A DNA stretch of 58,999 nt from contig BFEA01000300.1 in assembly GCA_003427395.1 (NCBI GenBank), positions 1,650,609-1,709,607 on the forward strand, in the 5' to 3' direction. Shown here in pieces: positions 12,154-23,928 of this stretch. The notes below the pieces were generated by a model. The model did no database searches, was not told the origin of the DNA, and saw only the letters and a program-made list of their open reading frames with translations. Position 1 is the stretch's first letter, and each line of letters opens with the position of its first letter. Made by a program: the position numbers and the translations under genes. This DNA comes from Chara braunii (Eukaryota; Streptophyta; Charophyceae; Charales; Characeae).

Positions 12154-13381
12154 GTGTGTGTGGGGGGGGGGGGGGGGGGGGGGGGGGGAGAGAGAGAGAG
12201 AGAGAGAGCCCTACAACATCCAACGTGTAAGTGACGGGGAGAACAAGGACAGACTCTAACCTTGAAAAAGAAAAAAATAATAATGTTATATTCAAATACA
12301 AAAGTTCTTTTTATTTTTGAATTTCGAATAGGCAACATACACTTTGCTATTGAATCCAATGCATATGCGTTATATTCGAAGTGTCCTTCTATTCAGAAAC
12401 AAATGGGCTAATTTTTAAGTTTCAGACCCTCACCGTTTCGTCTGTTTTCCAAGATGGGTTTTTGACCTGTAAAGATTGCCCCGTGCTCTCTGTTGAGGGC
12501 ATCAATCGCACAGAGGGAACCTTCTCTGTCTCGTTACACGGTATTGGCATGATCTTTTGACATGCAAGCAATGAAGCATCGATGTCGCTCCAGTGGAGTG
12601 CGTCCGTTATACCTCCAACAAGTCCCTACGACATGATAGGGTCCCGCGAGGTGTAACTTATCAGGGAGTTATCATCATCCCTTAGGTGGCGTATCCAGGA
12701 TGAGGTACTGACCCACACGTGAACGTTTTTACATGCAATCGTGGAGGTGGACCAACTGAGGGTGTTTTCTCGTATGTTATAGCATAGGGGGTCCCACGGT
12801 TAATACTTAGATCGAACCTATATGTGAACCGCCACGTGGGGTACCAATCTCCCTCGCTCGTCCCTTCGTCGGTCGAGTAGGACACCCAACCTTAACCACG
12901 TGTCGTATAATCGAGAGTGTCATTAACTCAAAACCATACCTGCAGCGCATCTCGTGCGTGCGAGCTCTACACATGCAACGCATAGCGCACGTGCGGGCAC
13001 ATGATGCGGCGCACCCCAATAAATAGAGTAAAAACAAAATTCAGAGAGGGCTAGATGAGGTAGCCAATGTTGCCCCTTCCGTCTAAGAAATCTAAGGTCA
13101 TAGGGGGGGGGAAATGGGGCCACGTATTCCTCGTTGCATAGCCTTTTTCCCGAAGGACCCCAGAAGTGCATCTGCAAGGGTCCCAACGTCTCAAGAGAGG
13201 TTCAACAAATTTCGTTAAAGGGCGGATCAGGCCAACAATATATAGTCCGGATCCGAAGTCGGGTATGTTTTTCAGCAGTTACGGGTTATAAGTTAGAACT
13301 ACTTACTACCGTATCTCTCTCTTTATTTTCTTTCATTTTCCTACGAGCACCGGCCCTAAGGGCCTTTCTCTGCTCGTCATG
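12154..13381. other. Unidentified intergenic sequence
   Basis: Simple repeats to 12210, then mixed unique-looking sequence. No gene recognised. Confidence 0.5.
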
Positions 13382-13614
13382 ACTTGCACAAAAACAAAAC
13401 ATATGGTGACGTATGATTCCATGTTCTACTAGAAGATTCATTATAGTTTTCCACATTTGGTGGCTCTCTTTTTCTTTTCTTTTGTTTTCCTACGAGCAGT
13501 GGTCCTAAGGATCTTGTTCCACTTGTCACCACTTGCACAAAAGACAAAACATATGGCGGCGTATGATTCCGTGTGCTAGCAGAAGATTCATTATAGTTTT
13601 GCACATTTGGTGAG
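13382..13614 (+). repeat. Tandem pair of an 85-bp segment in a 147-bp unit
   Basis: ACTTGCACAAAA.ACAAAACATATGG to CACATTTGGTG occurs at about 13382-13470 and again at 13529-13614. A third, more diverged copy lies at about 23100-23180. Confidence 0.7.
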
Positions 13615-14389
13615 TAGTGGAGGAAAACCCTGAAAAAAACGTGGTAAGTTGGTCTGCTACTGTCCTCGTGCTCAGTGGTCTCATAACTACTGAAACAAGG
13701 ACCTTAAACCACCACTACCCCCGTCGTCATAAATTAGGGGGAACCGACAACACAGGTCCATGAGGGCTACCGATAGCAAAGTGGGGGGAACTGGCGGAGT
13801 GGCAAAATTCGAAAATGTGTTGAATTACCCCCGTGATTTATTTCGTGGTTCAAATGATTTTTTATTTTTTTTAAAATATTTTTCTTGTAAAGATCACGAC
13901 AAAATTTACGGACCCTCAAATTTTCTTTCTTTGGCCCATACGTGGTAGAGTAGCAAAATGGAAAATGTGACGAAACGGCATGGCATCTACTTCACGATCT
14001 ACTTTGTTTTTCTTCATTTTTTTGATATTTTTCCTGGAAAGATCACGGCCTAATCTACAAGATAACAAATTTTCAGATTATTTTGTCAAATTTTCTAAGC
14101 ACGAACAATCGTCAAAGTTCGCGCTGGAAAATTATTGGACCAGACCCGCCTGTGCCTGCAGGTCTTCGCCCTCCCCCTAAGAACCCGGTCTATAAGGCCG
14201 GGAAAGTCCATTTTAGGCTGGCGGGGGTAGTGGTGGTTTAATGTGAATCAACATAATATATACTTGGCGTGCCACGCCCCTAGTGTGTGTATGAGTTGTG
14301 CCTCGTTCACAAAGTTTGTTAATTCTCTACAGGGACCTCTCGGATAACCCGCAAGGGTTTTCTTATTAATTCTAAGCAGTTATTTGTTT
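13615..14389. other. Unidentified intergenic sequence
   Basis: Includes two related pieces (AAAGATCACG with TATTTTTC upstream) near 13890 and 14040. No gene seen. Confidence 0.45.
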
Positions 14390-14478
<89 letters not shown>

Positions 14479-14555
14479 CCCCCCCCCCCTTTTTTTTTTT
14501 TTTTTTTTTTTCTTTTTTTTTCTTTTTTTTTTTTTTTTTTTTTTTTCCCCCCTCC

Positions 14556-14597
<42 letters not shown>
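14390..14597. repeat. (CT)n followed by long T and C runs
   Basis: (CT)n to 14448, then T runs interrupted by C runs at 14479-14489 and about 14547-14558. Frames across it are artefacts of low complexity. Homopolymer lengths are unreliable. Confidence 0.95.
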
Positions 14598-15824
14598 CCC
14601 GCACCGGTGACCAGTGTACCGCACCGGGCACATTGCACACTTGTGCCGCAGGCATGCTCAAAACACATGCATCTGTCAAGTCCCTTTTGAAACGTTCGGA
14701 CGCATATCTTGAAATATCTACGAAAATCAAGAAGTAATTCATGTTAAAATGCATAAAATAAATGCACACGGGAAGGAGGTCACAACACTTAACCATACGC
14801 ACTCACTCAATCGATTGCCATGGTGACTTTTCACACGTTATCCACAATTGCGCGACCCTTCGTGGGTTGGTCATGCACGACATACAAGTGTCGAACGTGA
14901 AGTATCAAGAAGGAACCCCCCTTGCAATATAAAACGACGGAATCATAAGCCATTCAACCCTTGCGACGTCTCGTGCTTCTAGGCAGAGCATGACGATTAA
15001 CAATGCGTAAGTGTTCAATACATAGGCGGATCTCTTTTGTGTTGGACAAAAACCTCGAATGCATTGGACAAAGACTTTGAATTTCGGGTTTAGGACCAAC
15101 GTCCGAGCAACAATTTAAATAGTAAACGCTTCATAGATATTATGACTTATATCTCGATATATAAAAAAAATAGCGGTACACATAGATACATATTAAACCG
15201 GTAAGAAAGAGAGAGGTCTGTATGGGATTCAGAGGAGATCATCTCTCATAATCAAACGTGTGGCTCAGTCATTCATTTACCATTATGCATGAAAAACAAG
15301 ATCAAGAACAAATACTTGTACATTCACATTCAGCCAAAACCACACAATCCATGCACTAACGAGATCTAACTTTTGACCACCACACTTTGTCACTCATACC
15401 CCTTGTCAATTGAAATTGTATGTGATGACCATTTAAAAAAACGTTGAAAATTTTAAAAATTCTTTGAATGCAAATTTTAATTCAAGTGCATTTTTGCCTC
15501 ATCGTTTTATTTTTTAATTTATTATTATGTTTTTATTTGTTAATTTTGTTAAAAAGGCTTTAGGGTTTTCTTATACATAATATATAGAAAATGCTGAAAT
15601 TTTGTAGTCTTCATTAACCACCACTCTAATAATAAGGTGGGTGAAAGTTGAGTCACAAATCAACTTGCTAATTGATAGCAGAAGTTGATGAAGTTCAATG
15701 CCTTTGATGATACTTATAGGTAATGGTGAATTGTGTCACAAAAACTAAAGCAGGCGCCACCTGTCGAATTAACCGAGATCAACCTCGTACCGCAGTCTCC
15801 ACAATCGAGTTGTAGCGTCCAATA
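14598..15824. other. Unidentified intergenic sequence
   Basis: AT-rich in the second half. No gene or recognisable repeat. Confidence 0.5.
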
Positions 15825-16290
15825 ATGATATTAAACTATAAAACATTGGGTAGCACTTCCCCTAGGGAACTGTGCTCACAAAATATCTATTATGTGAAAA
15901 TGAAAAAATTAGATGTAACCTAAGGTTAAGACTGAAATGTCACTCACTAACTCCCTGAATTTAATAAAAAAATTATTCGTATCCCCCCAAAGCAAACAAG
16001 CTTTCATAATATTTACTACCCCAGATTTGGAGCAGCTTTTCAAAGAGACAACCTAAAAATAAATTAACTATTTTGATTAAGGATAGACTTTGTCAGCACC
16101 TTTCTCAACGAGGGAGGTTTTCATCATTTTCATTGAGTTAAAGAAAAACTCGACTAAATATAACTCATAGACTCCCAAGATTGTGACTAACTCTGCAGAT
16201 TTAGTAGAAATTTCAACAATATTCCTCCTAAAGAATTAAGTTTCCAAAATTTTTACTAACTTATAAGTTATCCAAGATTTGATCAAAGCA
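15825..16290 (-). repeat. Inverted relatives of the 8.45-9.1 kb array
   Basis: Read on the minus strand, elements such as AGGGGAAGTGCTACC and GTTAGTCACAATC, and on the + strand TAACTCTGCAGATTTAGTA, correspond to the unit features of the 8.45-9.1 kb array (for example TTACAAATCTACAGGGTTAG near 8760). Diverged. Confidence 0.5.
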
Positions 16291-16620
16291 AGCATGCATG
16301 GTAGGACAAGCGTAGGACTGAAATAGACAACTACTTGCTTATTGCTCAAGCACAAGGTGTGCACTAACAGACTAAGCTATCAATCTTAAATGAGAAAGCA
16401 AGTGAGTAAAAAGCAAAATGCATAATCATCATGCACGGCATGTAAGCAAGATAAAACAAAAATTCACTCAAACATACAAACCAATTATTTGTTTAACCAA
16501 CTTTCCATCCTCTGCTTTCACTTGGCTATACTATTTTTTCCTAAGCAAAAAACCCTGTATCTCATTAGAGGTACATTATAGTTTGTTAGGTTGTTCTCGT
16601 TGAAGCGCATACAAATAGTC

Positions 16621-17350
16621 AAAGCACTCACCTAAATTGCCTCACAAGGAGGTTAATCTAGTTTTTTCAACAAGTAAAACAATGTTAAACCACAAGAACA
16701 CGACCCCAACCTTGCAGTCCAAAATTGTTGGCACAAGAAAACGGGGTCGGAATGTCAAACGCTCGGCCCGCCGTTAATAAATCCAATCGGCGGTGGCGTT
16801 TTAATTTTGCGCCTCCAAAATTTGAGGTGTCAGGTCCGGGATCCAGGTGCTCATGTACTGATGCTTTAACACTCACCTAAACTTGTCTTACATGGAGATA
16901 AGTTTATTTTTTTAATCAGGCAAACAACTGTTAGCACTCACCTAGACTTGTCTCACAAGTAGACAAGTTATAAGGAGACAAGTCTGACGTTTTCATTAGG
17001 CAAACGACCGCTAGCACTTACCTAGACTTACCTTACAAGGCGATAAGTCTGACCTTTTAATTAGGAAAATAAATTTTTACACTCACTTAAACTTGTCTCA
17101 TAAAAAGACAAACTTTTTTATTAGGCAAATGATTGTTAGCACTTACCTAGGTCGGCCAACTGTTAACCCTCACCTTACTCATTAGGAGACAAGTTTGTTT
17201 TTTTTCACCAGTCAGATCAACTGGTAGCACTCACCTAAACTTGTCTCACAAGGAGACAAGTCTTGTTTTTTCATCAGGTCGACCAACTTTTAGCACTCAC
17301 CTAACCTTGTCTCACAAGAGGATGAATCCGTCCTTTTCATTTGAAAAACG
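16621..17350 (+). repeat. Hairpin minisatellite, 60-80 bp units
   Basis: Nine units begin CACT(C/T)ACCTA.ACTTG or a variant: 16624, 16870, 16935, 17015, 17080, 17140, 17168, 17228 and 17294. The best units contain ACTTGTCTC-ACAAG-GAGACAAGT, a 9-bp stem with a 5-base loop, followed by a T-rich spacer with TCATTAGGCAAAC. Unit 1 is separated from the rest by 180 bp of other sequence. This is not a CRISPR: the spacers are repeats too. Confidence 0.8.
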
Positions 17351-17850
17351 TTAGGACTAAGACAACAAAGCATCTAGATTTATTTTTACAACATTCCGCC
17401 CAGGCCCATTTCACCCATCTCAAGCAAACAATTTAAGCATAGTTGATTCCCTCAATTCAATTAAAGTCCTTAACAAAATTTCAAAAGATATGCATACAAG
17501 TCAAACCGGTAAAACGTGTCAAAACAAAAGTAGACGGTGGTATAAATAGGGGTCTACGGAACTCTAACGAAATCATGTCAGACTACCTCGAAGTTTCCTA
17601 CCTCCAGGGTCCCGCTTGAACCCCAACAGAACTCCCACAATTGGTAAGCCCCCCACAAGGTCTTGATGCGGTCTTGTCGGTCGCAATTTCACTTTTCGCC
17701 TTTCTCTACCGAACCTTTGGATTAAACTGAGAGTAAAAACGACAACAAACATAATACCAGACTCTCAAGATACAAAGGGGATACACTCAAGTTTGTGTGG
17801 AAAAGGCTTGGTGTCGTTGTTCTCTCGAGGTCCCTGCAATGGTGGTCAAT
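17351..17850. other. Unidentified intergenic sequence
   Basis: No gene, array or RNA recognised. Confidence 0.5.
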
Positions 17851-17852
17851 TG

Positions 17853-18700
17853 CAATTAAAATATGACTTGTTACGGTTGCCGCAACAACTTCGAAGCCTC
17901 AACAATTCTAGCGATGCCCCGCTGTCCATAATAGCGGGTTCAAATAATCAACAACAACATCGCATCGCCGCTGAAGATAACAACACCATCACCTGGATGC
18001 ACAACAGCAATACAAGTTGCCCCAACACCATAGTCGACCATTAGTGGCAATAACTTGAAGCAACAACAAAAGTCAAACGTGACAGTGGTAACCCGCCAAC
18101 CAACCTTAGCAACGGCAAGAGGAAACCCAAATGACTTGTCAAAGTTGTCGAAGCAACTTCGAAGCCTCAACAATCCTGGCGATCTCCCGTTGTCCACAAT
18201 ATTGCGCTCGAATAATCAGCAACAGCAACGCATTGCCGCTGAAGATACCAACACCACCATCTGGGTGCACAACAACAACACAAGTTGCCCCTAAACCATA
18301 GTCGACCATCAGTGGCAACTTGAAGCAACAACAAAATCCAAACATGATAGTGGTAACCAGCCAACCAACCTCGGCAGCGGCAAGCGGTAACCCAAATGAA
18401 ACAACTGCAAGTTGCAACAACTTCGAAGTGTCAACAATCATGGCGATCCCCCACTGTTCATTGTACCGGGCTCGAATAATCAGCAGCAACAGTCCATCAC
18501 CACTGAAGATAATAACAACACCTCCGGGGCGCACAATAGCAATACAAGCTGCCCCAAAACCATAGTCTATTACCAGTGGCAACAACGTGAAGCAACAACA
18601 AAATCCAAACGTGACAATGGTAACCCCTCCAACCAACCTTAGCAACAACAAAAGAAATCTCAAGTGAAACAACAATAAATTGTTGCTGCAAAGGGCAACA
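17853..18700 (+). repeat. Tandem array of about 266-bp CAA-rich units
   Basis: CAACTTCGAAG(C/T)(C/G)TCAACAAT recurs at 17889, 18157 and 18421 (268 and 264 bp apart), with the rest of the unit (AATAATCAGCAACA, GCCGCTGAAGATA, ACAAGTTGCCCC) also conserved. A partial fourth unit follows. A 209-codon minus-strand frame (18139-18768) crosses the units but is a by-product of stop-poor CAA/GTT composition. Confidence 0.8.
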
Positions 18701-20349
18701 ACTCCCGAGAGCAGCAGCGACTTGCACAATAAATCCAAACAACAATTAACCAAACTCAAGTTCAACAACTAAATTGTAACCCCAAATGGAGCAATTGTAT
18801 TATCTGAGATTAACAACAACACTTGGAAGTCAACTGTAACAGGTAGGGTAGTTACAACCAAGGAAAATTTTGTAGCAACGGCTAAGTCACTCCCCTCCTC
18901 ATTCCTTTCTCGCCTCTCGCCTTCTACACCTCCTTCCTTCTCGTCATGACTCTTGCCCCTCCTTATCCGAATCACCTCGCGTTTCCTACCCTCGTTGTAC
19001 TCGCCTTCATCTTTCGTTAGTTTTCCCACCTCGTGTTAGGGATCGACAAGTAAGTCCTGACCCGAGTGACAAATCTCATCATTCCCAACCTTATTTCCTC
19101 TGCTGCATCTTGCTCAATGTATTCCTTTTCTTCGTCTTCGCCCTCCTCTTCAAGATGTTCCTCCAATCTTTTTCCTCATTCCCACTCTTGCCGCCTTCTT
19201 AATGTACCTAATCGACAATCATGGTCAGGTTCATGCATTTATAATAGGTATATCACCAATAACGGTGAGTCATGCAGCTACGAGGAGGGATGGAATAATT
19301 ATCAGACGAATGAACTCAACATCAACGAATAGCACTTCGAAGGTAAGCACCATTAAGCAAGTTGATACCACTCCACGGTTGCCGCTGTGGGTACAAGGAG
19401 CATGACGATGACGATTACCAATTATGCAAAACAAGAGTGAATCACCCACTAGAACATGGCGATATAACGAAGGCAAGGCGCTCGAATTCATGCGTGGTCT
19501 GGCATCGTAGCTCGACTTTCAGCTCTCCAGCATCGCTCAAGGTGATTCCTCACTCTCTCTTATTTTTCCTTTTCTGATCTCCCTCAATTCTTTCCCTTTC
19601 CCTGCCTCTACCTCGTGTACCCCGTTTTTCGAGCCATGCATATAGTAAACACCATGTCAAATTCAAACAGAAATCCAGTTGAAATAAATTCATATCGATT
19701 AACGAGGATTATTCTCGTGCATCCTTTACAGCTCATACCGACTAGACCGTTGCCCCAACGCCAAATCTGGTGTAGCCAATCTCTCCGCAATGCTTCGAAA
19801 CCCCAAGTTAACAACTTAGCTTGCCAAAAATTGACAATAAACTTGAACAACCGAGATGCACCTAACTTTCACATCCTTCTTCCTCCTCCTCTCCTTCCTT
19901 GACATTTATGCGCAACCCCTTTCCCCCCCAAACTCTTATTACACTATTTCATTCACCACTCTGACCTTGCCATTAATCTCACCCTAATCAGAAACCCCAA
20001 GATCGCTTCTTCCCTTGCTCGATTTCATTAAGAAATGTCTGAGATACTCGTTTTCCGTCTCATCTTCTGCCTTTTTCTTCGTCCTCTCCGCCTCATTGAC
20101 ATGAACTCTTCTATAGTGTATGGTCCCACAAAGCTTTCGACTGCTAGACATTCTACAAGAAAAAGCAGAAGAAAAGTATGTATGTCACCATCCTTGCGCA
20201 GAGGTCATGCTAGTAATTTTCTCTATATCGTTTAAATTTTAACTAATGTGCCGGAAGACCAAAAAAAAAAAAAGGTCTGAAGATGTCATCATCGGACTGA
20301 TCTACCAAAGGTAATTCTGAATTGTAGTATTTCACTCGTCAGCTTCTAG
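18701..20349. other. Unidentified intergenic sequence
   Basis: Pyrimidine-rich stretches near 18890-19200. No recognisable protein or RNA gene. Confidence 0.5.
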
Positions 20350-20412
20350 TGGAGTTCGAACTTGGGTCTGTACTTCAGCAGTTCGCGAGTGTACCGATCG
20401 AGCTAGACCCAT
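20350..20412 (-). mobile_element. tRNA-headed SINE-like fragment
   Basis: On the minus strand, GGGTCTAGCTCGATCGGTAC gives an A box and AGTTCGAACTCC a B box, with GAACTGCTGAAGTACAGAC between. Same family as the + strand copy at 4011-4072. Confidence 0.5.
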
Positions 20413-20534
20413 TAGTGCGTAGAAGGAAAAACCAGGAGGATAACCGCCCTCCTAGTGCCTACCTCACCTCCAATGTCGCATGCTGGGCTCGAAGTTTGGA
20501 TCTGCTGCTAATGAAACACAGACCTTACACTATA

Positions 20535-20668
20535 TGGGGCGAAGATCGAAATAAGGTTTATTTATGAGGGGGCTTTGACGAGATCATACCAGCCAATAGG
20601 TTACCCTTGGATGGTATAATCCTGCCAACCCCCCCTCATAAACAGACGGTATTTCGGACTTCGCCCCA
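20535..20668. repeat. 134-bp hairpin (short foldback)
   Basis: Arms TGGGGCGAAG.(T/C)CGAAATA...TTTATGAGGGGG and their complement pair at roughly 33 of 41 positions. An inner stem (ATCATACCA/TGGTATAAT) continues it. It could be a tiny MITE or a transcribed hairpin; no target duplication was identified. Confidence 0.65.
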
Positions 20669-21449
20669 AGGAAGCAGAGACTAAAGGCAAACTGGGGTCA
20701 TATGGAGGCATGTCAGCGGGCCTAGGGTCTACGGACCCTCGACTTTACAGTAGAAAAAAATTAAAGTGGTTGGAAGGCCGACCTTTTCTCCAGGGGGGCC
20801 GACAAAGGTCTCCGCTTTCACCCACAGTGGCCCCGCTAACCGGTCCCGGTCCCATTGCAAAATTAAGCAAAATTTCTAAACCAAAATAATAAACAATCCG
20901 AAATAAATAACCGATCCCGCGAGATCATGACTCCCCGAATCCAAGCATTCACCTCGCCATTTTTAAGCACGGCGTGTTCTCAGCCCGTTAGGGTTGCGTT
21001 TTATGCAGTGGAAGCTTTTAACGTCACTGCAAAGTTCAATGTCGAAGGGTGCGCATTTTGTTTGAGGGCTTAGCAAGAGGAGGGGCACACGAAGGACCGA
21101 TCGTGTGGAAAAACGAAGAGGCACGGATGGCAGAACCTGAAAGTTTGCAGCCCGTCAGGGTTCCGTTTTCAGCCCTTGATACCTTCAACGTCTATTAAAC
21201 TTTTAACGCCAGGTGGTCATTCAGGAGGGTGGACAATTTTGAGGTGAGGGGTTTGCAAGGGGCGGGGCATGTGGAAGACTGATAGCTGCCTGTAGGAGGT
21301 TGAGGAGGCTGCGTTTCTCGAGTTTTACATTTCAAAATTGAAACGGTGTGGGTCCAGTTTTCTCAAATGAAACGACAATTCTCGTAGGCGCCAGGACATA
21401 GAAGTTAAAAAAACCCAAAATCTGAAAAGGCGCGTGCGGGCGAGGCCTG
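20669..21449. repeat. Two diverged copies of a 170-bp segment and flank
   Basis: CAGCCCGT(T/C)AGGGTT(G/C)CGTTTT occurs at about 20978 and 21150, each followed by CTTTTAACG.CA and GGGGC(A/G)(C/T) stretches. The rest is unidentified. Confidence 0.5.
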
Positions 21450-21870
21450 AAACCTCTTTTCCAACCAAGACAAGCAGCATGCGTTATTCTCAACTCAAGT
21501 TGGAAAAGTTGAATCGGGGTCCACAGGCCCTGGCCCTCCGAGCCTGTATTGCGCCTGATCACTGTCGATTTCTATCCGATGCTCGTCATCAAATTATATC
21601 TAGAGAACAGGGGCGGATGGAGCGCATGTGCATATACACACACACGCATAGGCTTGCAACTTATTTTATAGCCGAGACTGACAGCAGGCGCCATTCTCAA
21701 CTTGGGCTCGAGCAGTTGCACTTTTGGGGCCCACAGATCCTGACCCTCTGAGCCTGCATTGCGCTTGATCACTGTCGATTTTGGCCCGGTGCTCGTCGTC
21801 AAATTCTATCAGCAATACATGGGTAAATGGAGCATGTGCGCACCTACACATACACGCACACACACACACG
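21450..21870 (+). repeat. Tandem duplication of a 210-bp segment
   Basis: TGATCACTGTCGATTT recurs 210 bp apart (21557 and 21767), with flanks CTCAACT...AG(T/C)TG, GGGGCCCACAG-type sequence and CA-rich ends (ACACACACACGC) also repeated. Confidence 0.75.
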
Positions 21871-23234
21871 TGTACACAAACACACATATACATACATACA
21901 CTTAGAGTTGTGTTTAGCGAACATGAAAAACAAACACACAGCATAGTCACTACCTTACCTCCCCAACTACATCAACAAACAAACTACGGGAGACACACAA
22001 GTGATTTTACGGTAAGTCAATATCAATTGCGCGCCCTCTCGGTGCAGTTTACTAAAGTGTTGCGAACCAAGCTGACAAATGACAACTAGTTTCACATTCA
22101 TAAACCATGCATAACGTTGTAGATGTCTTGGCTAAACTGACCCATGAACCCGTAATGGTGGTGGTTACTCCGAATGCTAAGGTGCATATGCCCCATGCAA
22201 GGTAGGCTTAACCAACTGAGATGATTGTGCTCACTTGTATCACGCAAGCTCACAAACTAACCCGCCGATTGCCAAGGCCGACGACAACTCGACTACCTAT
22301 CACGTGACACAATAATGCTCGCTCATCCTAACACACACATTAACTACCTCATGTCCTTTGTCCTCGGCTTATATTGACGTTCGTTCGTATTAAAGTTAAC
22401 TCGTCGGCGCTCCACGTGTAATCACGGTTGTGCCCTCTGCGCCCCATATCAAGCACAGTAAACACCCTTGTAAAGGTGTTTGCAATGACACTGCCCCCCT
22501 AGAAGCCCTTGCCTGTGACACCCTGCCGATGACCAATTGGGCCAAAAGGAACGACCGGTAAAACCAAAAATTGAAAATGACTCTAAGGTAATAAACGCAA
22601 CCCTACCGGTTGCAAACAATTAAAAATGACTCTAGGGTAATAAATGCAATCCTATTGAGTGCGAACTCATGTATATAAACGGAACCCTACCTTTTTCCCC
22701 CGAACATAATGCTTATGCGTTGTAAACGAATATAGCGCATACATTGTGCTTTATTCGTTTCATTCACATATGCGTTGCAAAATGTTTTGGATGAAAGGGG
22801 GTCCGGTCCAGGCTGAGTAAAGCTCAATTATAGTCCATGGCCAAAAGCATTACACAAACAAAAAATGTGTTGTGGTATCTTTCCATCTTTTGGTGCCATT
22901 TGAGGCCTCCCTACAGTCCTCTCGCCAAATGTGAAAAATGAGAATAAATCTTCGGCTATAACATGAAAAAATACAACACCCGTGCGTAGTCAGACGCGTC
23001 CCTCATGGGTTCCCGCTGCCCCCATTGCCACTTTTTTTGCCGTCGTTTGTCAGACGACGAGAGACAACCAAGAAGAGCGTAGGGACACTATACTACTCTC
23101 GAGATACACAAACGACAAAAATCATGGCGGTGTATCTTTCCATGTTCTAGTGAAAGATTCACTCTCTTTTTGCACATGTCAAGAGTAGTGGAGCGAGGTC
23201 CAAGGTCACACACACACACACACACACACACACA
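21871..23234. other. Unidentified intergenic sequence ending in (CA)n
   Basis: Two copies of AAAATGACTCTA(A/G)GGTAATAAA(C/T)GCAA occur at about 22576 and 22623. A diverged third copy of the 13.4 kb repeat lies at 23100-23180. No gene. Confidence 0.5.
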
Positions 23235-23349
23235 NNNNNNNNNNNNNNNNNNNNNNNNNNNNNNNNNNNNNNNNNNNNNNNNNNNNNNNNNNNNNNNNNN
23301 NNNNNNNNNNNNNNNNNNNNNNNNNNNNNNNNNNNNNNNNNNNNNNNNN
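23235..23349. other. Assembly gap (115 N)
   Basis: Run of N between a (CA)n tract and an A run. Confidence 0.99.
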
Positions 23350-23928
23350 AAAAAAAAAAAAAAAGTATGCGCTGACCTAAAAAAAAAAATTAAAAAAAAT
23401 AAATAAATAAAAGAGGATTTTATTCAAATATTTTTGGAATTTCAAATAAAATGCATATGTGTTTTATTCAAATATGTGTTGTATTTAAAGTGCCCTTCTA
23501 TTTGAAAATAAGATACCGTAGTTTTGAAAAAGAGTTTTAGAAATGCAACGCATAATGCATTATGTTATGGGGAAGAATGTAGGGGCTGCAAACAAGGGAC
23601 TCCAACAAGCATAGCCGGCTCTGACTGTAAAGGGGATATTGCATGTTGCCCCTCACCTCGTTTGGATAGTGGATCGCTGAAAAAGAAGAAGATAAACAAA
23701 ACATGAAGAGGAAAGTCCACCTTCCCGTGCCAAAAAAAAAGGCCCAATATGCCAATCACCCTCAGACGTTGAAAAGACGTGCCCCTCCTTGGCTGGCCAG
23801 ACAGGTGAGGCCCTGCCATGACTATCTTTGGGGTAAGAAAGAGCGAACGTGGTTTTACGAGGGCTATGCGTTCCTAAGCACGAACATAAGATCATACCGA
23901 GGGTCTACTTGCGCTATGTTCGCAACTC
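23350..23928. other. Unidentified intergenic sequence
   Basis: A-rich start, then mixed sequence. No gene recognised. Confidence 0.5.

Noticed and set aside
12154-12301. Gly- or Pro-rich proteins next to the gap
   Set aside because: Translation of a G run and N bases.
14319-14802. Lys/Arg/Glu- or Phe/Ser-rich frames
   Set aside because: Direct translation of (CT)n and homopolymer T/C runs.
16621-17350. CRISPR-like array
   Set aside because: The context is eukaryotic, spacers are similar between units, unit length varies and there are no cas genes.
18139-18768. 209-residue minus-strand hydrophobic protein
   Set aside because: The frame crosses a tandem DNA repeat with CAA/TTG composition that rarely gives stops. 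No domain or start context.
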